Source: an uncultured SAR116 cluster alpha proteobacterium
Lineage (GTDB): Bacteria; Pseudomonadota; Alphaproteobacteria; Puniceispirillales; Marisalimonadaceae
DNA length: 64,000 bases
Assembly (NCBI GenBank): GCA_902578805.1
Contig: CACHEH010000003.1
Coordinates: 39,725 to 103,724 of the forward strand
Reading direction: 5' to 3'
This document shows, in pieces, positions 46,203-54,515 of this stretch (the first letter of the stretch is position 1; the number at the start of each line of letters is the position of its first letter). The translations under genes were made by a program, and so were the position numbers. The notes under the pieces were generated by a model. That model saw only the letters and a list, made by a program, of their open reading frames with translations, ran no database searches and was not told where the DNA came from.

Positions 46203-47387
46203 ATGAGTAAAAAATATATGCCAGGAAAACATTTTCTTCAGTTACCAGGTCCTTCTAATGTTCCAGACAGAATTTTGCGTGCAATGGATTATCCTACTAT
46301 AGATCATAGAGGACCAGAGTTTTCTGATTTAGCTAATGATTGTCTTGAAGGAATTAAGACAATTTTTAAAACTAAATCTAATGTAATTATCTATCCTGCT
46401 TCAGGAACTGGTGCATGGGAAGCCGCACTCGTTAATACAATTAGAGAAAATGAATTAGTTCTTATGGTTGAAACAGGACATTTTGCATCTTTATGGAATA
46501 AAATGGCATTAAGACTTGGAATTAGAACTGAGTTTTTGGAGACAGATTGGAGAAGGGGTGTTGTACCAGAAAAACTTTTAGATAGATTGCAAAAGGATAC
46601 TAAAAATGAAATTAAAGCGGTGTGTGTAGTTCATAATGAGACATCAACTGGGTGTGCTTCTAGGATTGAAGAAGTAAGGAAGGCTTTGAATTCGGCTAAT
46701 CATAACGCATTGCTAATGGTTGATACTATTTCAGGTTTAGCATCCATGGAGTATAAACATGACGAATGGGGTGTTGATATAACAGTTTCTGGATCTCAAA
46801 AAGGGCTTATGTTACCACCTGGGTTATCTTTTAATGCAATATCAGATAAGGCACTAAGAATATCTAAAACTTCAGGCATGCGAAGATCATATTGGGATTG
46901 GGAAGAACAAATTGATGCTAATAAATCAGGTTCTTTCCCGTATACACCTGCAACTAATCTATTATACGGATTAAAAGAAGCGATTAAAATGCTTCACGAA
47001 GAGGGACTTGATAATGTTTTTAAGAGACATGAAAAACATGCACTAGCAACAAGGGCTGCTGTCAAAGCTTGGGGTTTTGAGAATGTATGTAAAGAAGAAA
47101 AAGATTTTTCAAATGTTTTAACAGCTGTTATGTTACCAGAAAATCATAACGCAGATAATCTTCGAAAAATAATTTTAGAAAATTTTAATATGTCTCTCGG
47201 TGGTGGACTATCAAAACTTGCAGGAAAGGTTTTTAGAATAGGCCATCTTGGTGATTTCAATGATTTGATGTTGATGGGTACATTAAATGGATTAGAATTG
47301 GGTTTTGAAATTGCTGGTATACCTTACCAAAAAGGGGGCACTGCTAAAGCAACTGAAATCTTGGTTGATAAATCGGAAAACATTTAA
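46203..47387 (+). CDS. Class V aminotransferase, serine/alanine-glyoxylate type
   Basis: A 394-residue PLP enzyme. The N-terminus FLQLPGPSNVPDRILRAMDYPTIDHRGPEF is typical of serine-glyoxylate and alanine-glyoxylate aminotransferases, ASGTGAWEAAL binds the cofactor phosphate, and K200 in VSGSQKGLMLPPG is the Schiff-base lysine. It would transaminate glyoxylate to glycine, so it can drain the glyoxylate made by ureidoglycolate lyase or by oxidation of glycolate. It is the first gene of a plus-strand run with a TRAP system and malonyl-CoA decarboxylase. Confidence 0.9.
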   Translation: MSKKYMPGKHFLQLPGPSNVPDRILRAMDYPTIDHRGPEFSDLANDCLEGIKTIFKTKSNVIIYPASGTGAWEAALVNTIRENELVLMVETGHFASLWNKMALRLGIRTEFLETDWRRGVVPEKLLDRLQKDTKNEIKAVCVVHNETSTGCASRIEEVRKALNSANHNALLMVDTISGLASMEYKHDEWGVDITVSGSQKGLMLPPGLSFNAISDKALRISKTSGMRRSYWDWEEQIDANKSGSFPYTPATNLLYGLKEAIKMLHEEGLDNVFKRHEKHALATRAAVKAWGFENVCKEEKDFSNVLTAVMLPENHNADNLRKIILENFNMSLGGGLSKLAGKVFRIGHLGDFNDLMLMGTLNGLELGFEIAGIPYQKGGTAKATEILVDKSENI

Positions 47388-47457
47388 GTTTTTTATTTAT
47401 CATATATGTGTATTAATTAAATTTTAATTTAACAATATTAAAGAGAGGAATTGGATA

Positions 47458-48441
47458 ATGAGTTTTAAAAGTTTATCAATTGCAGCAATAGGAGCAATGC
47501 TGCTCTCGGTGCCAGTTTATGCAAAAGAATTAAGGTTGTCTCATCAATGGTCTACAAAAGATGTCAGACACAAATTTGCACAAATTCTCGCTGATCATGT
47601 GGAATCAGAAAATGTTGGTTTGAAAATAAAAATCTTTCCTTCTAAATCACTTTTCAAACCAAAAGAGCAATACAAACCTCTTACAAGAGGTCAATTAGAT
47701 ATGACAGTTTTTCCATTGTCATATGCAGGTGGCCAACAACCTGCTTATAATTTAACTTTAATGCCTGGTTTGGTGAAAAATCATGATCATGCTGCTAGGT
47801 TAAATTACTCTCCATTTATGAAAGAAATCCAAAAGATTATGGCAGGTGACGACGTAATGGTGGTTGTTCATGGATATCTTGCAGGGGGATTTGCTGGCAA
47901 AAATAAGTGCATTACTAGCCCAAACGATGTTAAAGGTTTACAAACGAGGGCAGCAGGAAAAGCGTTCGAAACAATGTTAGTAGGTGCTGGTGCTTCTATA
48001 GCTTCAATGCCTTCCTCAGCAATATACAATGCTATGCAAACTGGCGTTTTGCAAGCAGCAAACACTTCTTCATCTTCTTTTGTTTCATACAGAATTTATG
48101 AGCAAGTAAAATGCTATACACCTGCAGGTAAAACTGCTTTATGGTTTATGTATCAACCTCTTCTGATGAACAAAACAGTATTTGAAAAATTAAATAATAA
48201 TCAGCAAAAAGCTATTATGGATGGCGCAAAAAAGGCTGAGGCTTATTATCTTGCTGAAGCAAAAAAAGAAGATCAGGCATCGGTTAATGTTTTTAAGAAA
48301 AATGGAGTTCAAATAAAAGAAATGTCTGCAGACGAATTTAATGCATGGCGTGAAATAGCAAAAGAAACTTCCTATAAAAAGTTTGTTTCTGGTTATAAAG
48401 ATGGACAAAGACTATTGGATTTAGCTTTAGCAGTTGATTAA
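47458..48441 (+). CDS. TRAP transporter solute-binding protein (DctP family), possible malonate receptor
   Basis: A 327-residue periplasmic receptor with a signal peptide (LSIAAIGAMLLSVPVYA, cleavage near 22) and the DctP opening KELRLSHQWSTKDVRHKFAQ. The carboxylate-binding arginine lies in GLQTRAAGKAFE. The membrane subunits follow after a hairpin at 48449-48476, then malonyl-CoA decarboxylase overlapping dctM. In Sinorhizobium the MatPQM TRAP system imports malonate, so malonate is a good guess here too. This rests on gene order, not on binding-site evidence. Confidence 0.88.
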   Translation: MSFKSLSIAAIGAMLLSVPVYAKELRLSHQWSTKDVRHKFAQILADHVESENVGLKIKIFPSKSLFKPKEQYKPLTRGQLDMTVFPLSYAGGQQPAYNLTLMPGLVKNHDHAARLNYSPFMKEIQKIMAGDDVMVVVHGYLAGGFAGKNKCITSPNDVKGLQTRAAGKAFETMLVGAGASIASMPSSAIYNAMQTGVLQAANTSSSSFVSYRIYEQVKCYTPAGKTALWFMYQPLLMNKTVFEKLNNNQQKAIMDGAKKAEAYYLAEAKKEDQASVNVFKKNGVQIKEMSADEFNAWREIAKETSYKKFVSGYKDGQRLLDLALAVD

Positions 48442-48448
48442 TACTTTT

Positions 48449-48476
48449 AAGTGGCAGGTAATACCTGCCACTTTTT
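48449..48476 (+). terminator. Terminator-like hairpin between receptor and permease genes
   Basis: Perfect 11-bp stem (AAGTGGCAGGT / ACCTGCCACTT) with a 3-base loop, followed by a run of T residues, 7 bases after the receptor stop. Probably a partial terminator that keeps receptor mRNA above permease mRNA. Confidence 0.87.
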
Positions 48477-48495
48477 GTAAAATTTAAAAAATTTA

Positions 48496-49008
48496 ATGTT
48501 AGATAAATATATCAATTTCACAAAAAAAATTTCTAGAGTAGCTGGAGTGATTGCTGCATTTATGATTTTAATTGCAGTATTAATAACAGTACAAATGATT
48601 TGGGTAAGATTTGTATTAAATCTTTCAACCGCTTGGCAAACTGAGACTGTTATTTATATGATGGTAGGGGCAACATTAATAGGACTGTCTTACATACAGC
48701 TTTTACGTGGACACGTAAATGTTGATTTGTTACCAACATTTATTAAGCCAATATATAAAAAACCTTTAGCGGTTGTTACAGGTTTTACAAGTATAATTAT
48801 TGTAACAATAATGTTTATTTATGGATTTGATTACTGGTTTGTAGCTTATGAAAGAAATTGGACTTCTGATACAGTCACTGCAGTTCCACTAAAATTTCCA
48901 TATGCAGCTTTACCAATAGGATTTGGTTTATTTCTAAACCAATTAATAGCTGACTTTTTATTAATGATAAGTGGAAGAGAAGCTCCTTTCGACAAAGGAG
49001 AACATTAG
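48496..49008 (+). CDS. TRAP transporter small permease subunit (DctQ)
   Basis: A 170-residue, four-helix protein with the DctQ segment TETVIYMMVGATLIGLSYIQLLRGHVNVDLL. It abuts the DctM gene with no gap. It forms the membrane complex with DctM for uptake of the substrate bound by the upstream receptor. Confidence 0.92.
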   Translation: MLDKYINFTKKISRVAGVIAAFMILIAVLITVQMIWVRFVLNLSTAWQTETVIYMMVGATLIGLSYIQLLRGHVNVDLLPTFIKPIYKKPLAVVTGFTSIIIVTIMFIYGFDYWFVAYERNWTSDTVTAVPLKFPYAALPIGFGLFLNQLIADFLLMISGREAPFDKGEH

Positions 49009-50325
49009 ATGGATCCATTATCCTTAGGTTTATTAGTTGCATTCACAACAGTTTTAATTTTATTTTCAGGTGTTTCAGTTGCTAATGGACTTTTAATAGT
49101 ATCGTGCCTTTTCTTATTTGTTTTTGATGGGTTTAGATCATTAGAATTAATGCCAGAAATATTTTATGGCCATTTAGATAATTTTGCTCTTCTATCAATT
49201 CCAATGTTTATAATTATGGGAGCAGCAATATCTTCCACAAGGGCTGGTGCAGATTTATATGAAGCTTTAGACAGATGGCTTACTAGGGTTCCTGGAGGTT
49301 TGGTGATTTCAAACTTAGGTGCATGCGCACTTTTTGCAGCGATGTCAGGATCAAGTCCTGCCACTTGCGCTGCTATAGGTAAAATGGGCATACCTGAAAT
49401 GAAAAAAAGAGGGTATTCTGATGAAGTTTCCTCTGGGTCAATTGCCGCTGGAGGTACTTTAGGCATATTAATACCACCCTCAGTAACAATGATTGTATAT
49501 GGGATCTCAACTGAGACTTCTATTGGAAGACTTTTCTTAGCAGGTGCGCTTCCAGGACTTTTATTAGTATCACTTTTCATGCTTTGGTCAATTTTTTCTA
49601 CTTGGAAATCTGGTAATGTAGAAGCATTGAATAGGAAGATTTTTAGTTGGAAAGAAAGAGTTGAAATATTGCCTAGAGTCATACCTTTCTTTGCAATTAT
49701 TCTTGGAGTTCTCTATTCTTTGTATGGTGGTGTTGCAACCCCATCAGAAACTGCTGCAGTGGGAGCTATATTATGTCTTCTTGTAGCAATAATAATATAT
49801 AAACTCTGGGCACCAAAATCATTATGGATAGTCTTAAGAGACTCTACAAGAGAATCTATAATGATACTTTTTATTATTGGTGCGGCTGGTGTTTTCTCTT
49901 ACATGTTATCTAGCTTGTTTATTACACAGAGTATTGCTGAGTGGATTGGTACACTCGAAGTAAACAGATGGATATTAATGTTTACAATTAACATATTCCT
50001 CCTAATAGCAGGATTTTTTCTTCCACCAGTTGCTGTTATTGTAATGGCAGCGCCAATTTTATTACCTATAATTTTAAATGCAGGTTTCGACCCATATTGG
50101 TTTGCTGTAATTTTGACAATAAATATGGAGATTGGACTTATTTCTCCACCGGTAGGATTAAATCTTTATGTAATAAATGGAATAGCTCCTGAAATTCCCC
50201 TTAACAAAATTCTAAGAGGTTCACTTCCTTTTGTTATGTGCATGGTGATTGCAATAATATTATTGTGTTTTTTTCCTGAAATAGCTACTTGGTTACCAAA
50301 TTATATTATGGGTGAAGTTTTGTGA
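49009..50325 (+). CDS. TRAP transporter large permease subunit (DctM)
   Basis: A 438-residue, roughly 12-helix channel subunit with the motifs LLSIPMFIIMGAAISSTRAG, AAMSGSSPATCAAIGKMG, GTLGILIPPSVTMIVYG and EIGLISPPVGLNLYVING. Its TGA overlaps the GTG start of the malonyl-CoA decarboxylase gene (GTGA at 50322-50325), direct evidence that transporter and decarboxylase are produced together. Confidence 0.94.
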   Translation: MDPLSLGLLVAFTTVLILFSGVSVANGLLIVSCLFLFVFDGFRSLELMPEIFYGHLDNFALLSIPMFIIMGAAISSTRAGADLYEALDRWLTRVPGGLVISNLGACALFAAMSGSSPATCAAIGKMGIPEMKKRGYSDEVSSGSIAAGGTLGILIPPSVTMIVYGISTETSIGRLFLAGALPGLLLVSLFMLWSIFSTWKSGNVEALNRKIFSWKERVEILPRVIPFFAIILGVLYSLYGGVATPSETAAVGAILCLLVAIIIYKLWAPKSLWIVLRDSTRESIMILFIIGAAGVFSYMLSSLFITQSIAEWIGTLEVNRWILMFTINIFLLIAGFFLPPVAVIVMAAPILLPIILNAGFDPYWFAVILTINMEIGLISPPVGLNLYVINGIAPEIPLNKILRGSLPFVMCMVIAIILLCFFPEIATWLPNYIMGEVL

Positions 50326-51626
50326 CAAAAATTAAATTCTTCCAAGGACTACTAAATTCTCTATTTGAAAAACCCAAGATAAATAAGTCTTTAAATTTTT
50401 TATTTGAAAAAAAGAAATCTCTTTCAACATCAGAATATGTTGAGAATGTTGCGTCTGCCAAAGGTGAAGTTTCTGCTCTTGGTCACGCAGAATTGTTGAT
50501 CTCTCATTGTGAACAACTGAATGACAGGGAATTAACTAATTTTTTTGAATTGTTACGAAAAAATTATGAAGTTAATTCAGATGATTTGTATTTAGCCACA
50601 CAAAACTATAAAAGTGAAAAAACATCTGAAAACTTAGTTAAATTAATGAAACTATCTGAACCTTTAAGAAGAGATATTTTTACAAGGTGCAATGGAATAA
50701 CAAGAGGGACAATTAGACTTGTAAATTTAAGGAAAAGATTACTAGAACTAATTATAAAAAAGCAAGAGTTAACAGCAGTTGATTATGACTTAGTTTATTT
50801 GTTCAAAAATTGGTTTAATAGAGGTTTTTTGATTTTAAGGCCAATTAATTGGGAAACCCCTGCTCATATATTAGAAAAGATTATAGCCTATGAAGCTGTT
50901 CACGAAATTAACTCATGGGATGAACTAAGAGCTAGATTAGCTCCAAAAGATCGAAGATGTTTTGCTTTTTTTCACCCTGCAATGCAAGATGAACCAATAA
51001 TATTTGTTGAGGTTGCTCTAACCAAAGAAATACCATCAAATATTCAACATGTACTCCAAAAAGAAAGAGTTTTTCTGGAACCTGAGGAAGCTAATGTTGC
51101 AGTTTTTTATTCAATTTCAAACTGTCAAAAAGGATTAACTGGCATTTCCTTTGGTAATTTTTTAATTAAACAAGTTGCTACTGATTTGGGTCATGAATTC
51201 AAAAATTTGAAAAGTTTTGTAACATTATCCCCAATTCCTGGTTTTAGAAAGTGGATAAGAAATAAATACCCTAAATTAGATTTAAAAATAGAGAAAATTA
51301 AAAAATCAAATCAATTATCAAAAATAAAAGGTGATTTATTAACTTGTTTAGGTGAATATTTCTTTAAATCTGAAAGGTCTGATAAAATGCCAAATGATCC
51401 AGTTGCAAGGTTTCATCTAGGAAATGGTGCGTCACTGGAACAAATAAACTTTTTTGGAGATGTCTCACCAAACGGTATAGAATTATCTGGAGGATTGATG
51501 GTAAATTATTTATATGATCTTGAAAAAGTAGAGCAAAACCATGAAATATTTGTATCTGAAAAAAAAATTAACATTTCAAAGAATGCAAAAAACAGTTTAA
51601 TGAGATATTATAAAGAAATCGACTAA
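50322..51626 (+). CDS. matA: Malonyl-CoA decarboxylase
   Basis: A 434-residue enzyme that decarboxylates malonyl-CoA to acetyl-CoA. Catalytic candidates seen: S276 in SISNCQKGLTGISFGNFLIK, H365 in DPVARFHLGNGA and Y396 near GGLMVNYLYDL. The N-terminal helical domain and RPINWETPAHILEKIIAYEAVH are typical. The start is the GTG overlapping the dctM stop. With the TRAP genes it gives a malonate uptake-and-use route, but malonyl-CoA synthetase (matB) is not in the window, so activation must come from elsewhere, for example a CoA-transferase. Confidence 0.93.
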   Translation: MTKIKFFQGLLNSLFEKPKINKSLNFLFEKKKSLSTSEYVENVASAKGEVSALGHAELLISHCEQLNDRELTNFFELLRKNYEVNSDDLYLATQNYKSEKTSENLVKLMKLSEPLRRDIFTRCNGITRGTIRLVNLRKRLLELIIKKQELTAVDYDLVYLFKNWFNRGFLILRPINWETPAHILEKIIAYEAVHEINSWDELRARLAPKDRRCFAFFHPAMQDEPIIFVEVALTKEIPSNIQHVLQKERVFLEPEEANVAVFYSISNCQKGLTGISFGNFLIKQVATDLGHEFKNLKSFVTLSPIPGFRKWIRNKYPKLDLKIEKIKKSNQLSKIKGDLLTCLGEYFFKSERSDKMPNDPVARFHLGNGASLEQINFFGDVSPNGIELSGGLMVNYLYDLEKVEQNHEIFVSEKKINISKNAKNSLMRYYKEID

Positions 51627-51646
51627 TTAAATTATAAAGGAAAAAA

Positions 51647-52033
51647 ATGTTTGTTTTTAAATATATTTTAATCTTACTTTCAACAATTTTGTTCTCTGTA
51701 AATGCTTATGCAAAAGAAACAAAGTATAGCTGCAAACCTAAAAGCGCGGCGGCAGTAAGATCAAATGGAATACAAGTTTTTAAAATAAGTGGTAAAGAAA
51801 AGCCCGTGGAAATTACTATAAAAGATGGTGAAGGATTAAAATCTGGTTATTTTATAGTTAATAAATCAAAGTATGAAATATTAGATCTAGGAACTGGTAA
51901 AGCTTACGCTTTTGATAGAAATGAACCTTGGACACATATACAAGATATTTTTTTTCTAGATAACAATGTTTTGTCATTTATTTTGGCAGCAAATGCCTCA
52001 ATTACAAGATATTTATGTGATGAAATAAAGTGA
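51647..52033 (+). CDS. Small secreted protein, unknown function
   Basis: A 128-residue protein with a clear signal peptide (YILILLSTILFSVNAYA, cleavage near residue 22) and a mature part of about 106 residues containing two cysteines (in YSCKPKS and YLCDEI, the latter at the C-terminus), which could form a disulfide. I do not recognise the family. It is 20 bases after the malonyl-CoA decarboxylase gene and 37 bases before an Ldh2 gene, all on the plus strand, so it is probably part of the same transcript. Confidence 0.75.
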   Translation: MFVFKYILILLSTILFSVNAYAKETKYSCKPKSAAAVRSNGIQVFKISGKEKPVEITIKDGEGLKSGYFIVNKSKYEILDLGTGKAYAFDRNEPWTHIQDIFFLDNNVLSFILAANASITRYLCDEIK

Positions 52034-52070
52034 CCAAATAGAGAACTTTATAAGCTAAATAAGGGCTGAA

Positions 52071-53099
52071 ATGTTAACTCAATCTAAACTGATCAAATTT
52101 TGTACTTCTATATTTAAAATATTAGGTATGGACGATGAAAAGGCCAAGGACACCTCAGAAATATTAGTGGAGGCTGATATGATGGGGCACTCCACGCATG
52201 GGGTTAGACTTTTACCGCTTTATATTAAAGATGTTGAAGCAGGTAATATGAAACCATCAGGTAGTCAAATTACACTTAATGATACTGGAAGTTGTATAAC
52301 AATTGATGGGGATAACTTACCTGGTATATGGTTAACTAAACAAGGGTTAAAATTATCATCCGAACGTGCAAAAATTCATGGCGTTTCAACAGTCTTAATT
52401 AAAAATAGTCATCATAATGGAGCTCTGGCAGCTTATCTTTTGCCAATTGTTGAACAAGGTTTAGTACCAATGATTAAATGTTCAGTACCTTCATCTGCAA
52501 CAGTTGCCCCATATGGTGGAACAAAAGCATTACTTACACCAGATCCGATGGCTTTGGCATTTCCTACTAATGGTGAACCTGTATTAATAGATATAAGTGC
52601 TTCGATTACTACCAATAACATGATCGCAGATAAAATAGTCAAAAATGAGATGTTTGATTTTAATTGTTTACTTACTAAGGATGGGATCCCTACAAATGAT
52701 CCGAAAGAAGTTTTTGAAAATAATGGAACAGTCATGCCTTTGGGTGGTGTTGAGTATGGTCACAAAGGATTTGGACTTGCTTTAGGAATTGAAGCGTTAT
52801 CTCAAGGACTTTCTGGATCTGGAAGAAGTAGAAAACTTAAAACTATGAATCTGTCTATTTACATTCAGGTGATTGATCCCGATGCTTTTGCAGGTTTAGA
52901 TGCTTTTAAAAATGAAATGAGTTTTCTTTATAACGAATGCATAAATAATCCTCCAATTGATAAAAACAACAAAGTAAGAATGCCTGGACAGAATGCATTA
53001 ATGTGTAGAAGACAATCAATTGAAAAAGGGATTTTTTTAAGTAAAGAAACTCTAAAAAGTTTAGAAGAAATTACGAAAAAGTTTGATATTATTTTATAA
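52071..53099 (+). CDS. Malate/L-lactate/ureidoglycolate dehydrogenase family (Ldh2) oxidoreductase
   Basis: A 342-residue paralogue of the dehydrogenase at 13577, with the Ldh2 motifs GHSTHGVRLLPLYI (near 44), VLIKNSHHNGALAAYL, TVAPYGGTKALLTPDPMALAFP and GGVEYGHKGFGLALGIEAL. It oxidises a 2-hydroxy acid with NAD(P) or reduces the matching 2-oxo acid. It ends the run begun by the aminotransferase and TRAP genes and is convergent with the marR-type gene. The substrate is open. Confidence 0.85.
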   Translation: MLTQSKLIKFCTSIFKILGMDDEKAKDTSEILVEADMMGHSTHGVRLLPLYIKDVEAGNMKPSGSQITLNDTGSCITIDGDNLPGIWLTKQGLKLSSERAKIHGVSTVLIKNSHHNGALAAYLLPIVEQGLVPMIKCSVPSSATVAPYGGTKALLTPDPMALAFPTNGEPVLIDISASITTNNMIADKIVKNEMFDFNCLLTKDGIPTNDPKEVFENNGTVMPLGGVEYGHKGFGLALGIEALSQGLSGSGRSRKLKTMNLSIYIQVIDPDAFAGLDAFKNEMSFLYNECINNPPIDKNNKVRMPGQNALMCRRQSIEKGIFLSKETLKSLEEITKKFDIIL

Positions 53100-53104
53100 T
53101 AATT

Positions 53105-53554
53105 CTATCTTCCTCTCCATTCACTTACGCCACCAAGTAATTCAATTAATTTAACGAGTTTTTCCTCACCGTAACGCTTTTGAATGTTTTTATAAACTAC
53201 ATCCATGTCAGGAACTATCTTATTCAAAGTTTCTTGACCTAGTCGTGTGAGTAATAAATTAACTCGCCTACCATCTTTTTGATCAATAACCCTAGAAATA
53301 AATTTTTCTTTTTCAAGTTTACCAATAATTCTTGAAAGACTTGGAGCTAATATACATGCATCAAAAGCTACTTGTCCTGCATCAGAAGGACCTTTTTCAC
53401 CAAGCACTCTTAAAACTCTCCACTGTTGTTCTGTAAAACCATGTTTTGCAAGGATAGGTCTAAAAGATATCATAATAGCTTCTCTAGCCCTAAGCATTGC
53501 TATAGGTAGAGCTTTACTAGTTTCTGGAAACGGTGTTAAAATATTCTCTTTAAT
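53105..53554 (-). CDS. MarR family regulator, HpcR/HpaR type, probably with an ATT start
   Basis: A winged-helix repressor of the homoprotocatechuate-operon (HpcR) group: AMLRAREAIMISFRPILAKHGFTEQQWRVLRVLGEKG, then the DNA-binding region SLSRIIGKLEKEKFISRVIDQKDGRRVNLLLT. The first ATG (53497) would cut off SKALPIA, which matches the family's SRSLPMALLRAREA. In frame upstream there is no ATG, GTG or TTG before divergence, but an ATT at 53554 lies eight bases after a strong AGGGGAG site and gives 149 residues, the usual length. It probably controls the divergent aldolase operon through the palindrome at 53605-53645. It is the only recognisable transcription factor in the window. Confidence 0.8.
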   Translation of the reverse strand: MKENILTPFPETSKALPIAMLRAREAIMISFRPILAKHGFTEQQWRVLRVLGEKGPSDAGQVAFDACILAPSLSRIIGKLEKEKFISRVIDQKDGRRVNLLLTRLGQETLNKIVPDMDVVYKNIQKRYGEEKLVKLIELLGGVSEWRGR

Positions 53555-53604
53555 TTTATTATCTCCCCTAGAAATAAAATTAACGTCTATAATAACAATA
53601 TGTA

Positions 53605-53645
53605 TATATATTTAAATAAAAATATAATTTTTATTTAAATATATA
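53605..53645. promoter_or_regulatory. 41-base A/T-only palindrome, candidate MarR operator
   Basis: Two 19-bp arms (53605-53623 and 53627-53645) are perfect inverted repeats around a 3-base spacer, with no G or C. It sits in the divergent gap between the marR-type gene and the HpaI aldolase gene, where a MarR dimer site is expected. Confidence 0.55.
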
Positions 53646-53711
53646 ATTGAGATGATAAAATTCTATTGATGTATTAAAGTAATTTAATGTAAAAATTATC
53701 GGTGAATATTT

Positions 53712-54488
53712 ATGAAGAATATTGCAAAAGAAAAAATATTAAATCATGAGTTATGTTTAGGTGTTGGATTAAGGCAAAGTAGAACGGTCGATATTGGAAA
53801 AATAATGGCTACAAGTGGCTATGATTGGTTGTTTATTGATATGGAACATAATAGTATGGATATTGATATTGCATCCCAAATTTCAGTTGCCGCTCAAGAT
53901 GCAGGAATAACGCCAATTGTAAGAGTGCCAGATTTTGCTCATCATCATGCTACAAGAGTTCTTGATTGTGGAGCGATGGGGGTGGTTTTCCCACATGTTG
54001 AAAATGCAGGTATTGCTAAAAAACTAGTTTCATACTGCCTTTATCCACCTAAAGGCCATAGATCAATGACCGGAGTTTTGCCTCAATTAGATTTTAAACA
54101 ACAAGCAATAGCAGATGTAGCAAGTACTATTAATGATAATATGTTGATAGTAATAATGTTAGAAAGTCCAGAGGCGATTAATAATGTTGATAGTATAGCA
54201 GCAGTTGATGGTGTTGATGTAATATTAATTGGTACCAACGATTTGTGTATGGAGATGGGTATTCCAGGTGATTACTCAAATGTAAAAGTAAAAGATGCTT
54301 ATAGTAAAGTGATAGAGGCGTGTAAAAAATATGAAAAAACACCAGGTATGGGGGGGGTTTATAATGAAGAGCTAATGTCTGAATATGTTAATATGGGAAT
54401 GAAATTCATATTGTCTGGATCTGATCTTTCATTTATGATGCAATCTGCCATTCAAAGATCAAATAAACTGAGGTCTTTTCTTAAATAA
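53712..54488 (+). CDS. HpcH/HpaI aldolase family protein
   Basis: A 258-residue class II aldolase of the HpaI (4-hydroxy-2-oxoheptanedioate aldolase) family. Seen: the histidine in IDMEHNSMDID, the arginine in PIVRVPDF, GAMGVVFPHVENA, the metal-site glutamate in IMLESPEAI, and GTNDLCMEMGIPG. It splits 4-hydroxy-2-oxo acids to pyruvate and an aldehyde. It is the first gene downstream of the regulator's operator and is followed 27 bases later by an old yellow enzyme. The natural substrate is uncertain, since the family is promiscuous. Confidence 0.88.
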   Translation: MKNIAKEKILNHELCLGVGLRQSRTVDIGKIMATSGYDWLFIDMEHNSMDIDIASQISVAAQDAGITPIVRVPDFAHHHATRVLDCGAMGVVFPHVENAGIAKKLVSYCLYPPKGHRSMTGVLPQLDFKQQAIADVASTINDNMLIVIMLESPEAINNVDSIAAVDGVDVILIGTNDLCMEMGIPGDYSNVKVKDAYSKVIEACKKYEKTPGMGGVYNEELMSEYVNMGMKFILSGSDLSFMMQSAIQRSNKLRSFLK

Positions 54489-54515
54489 TAAAAATAGCAT
54501 TTTGAGGAGTTAAAA

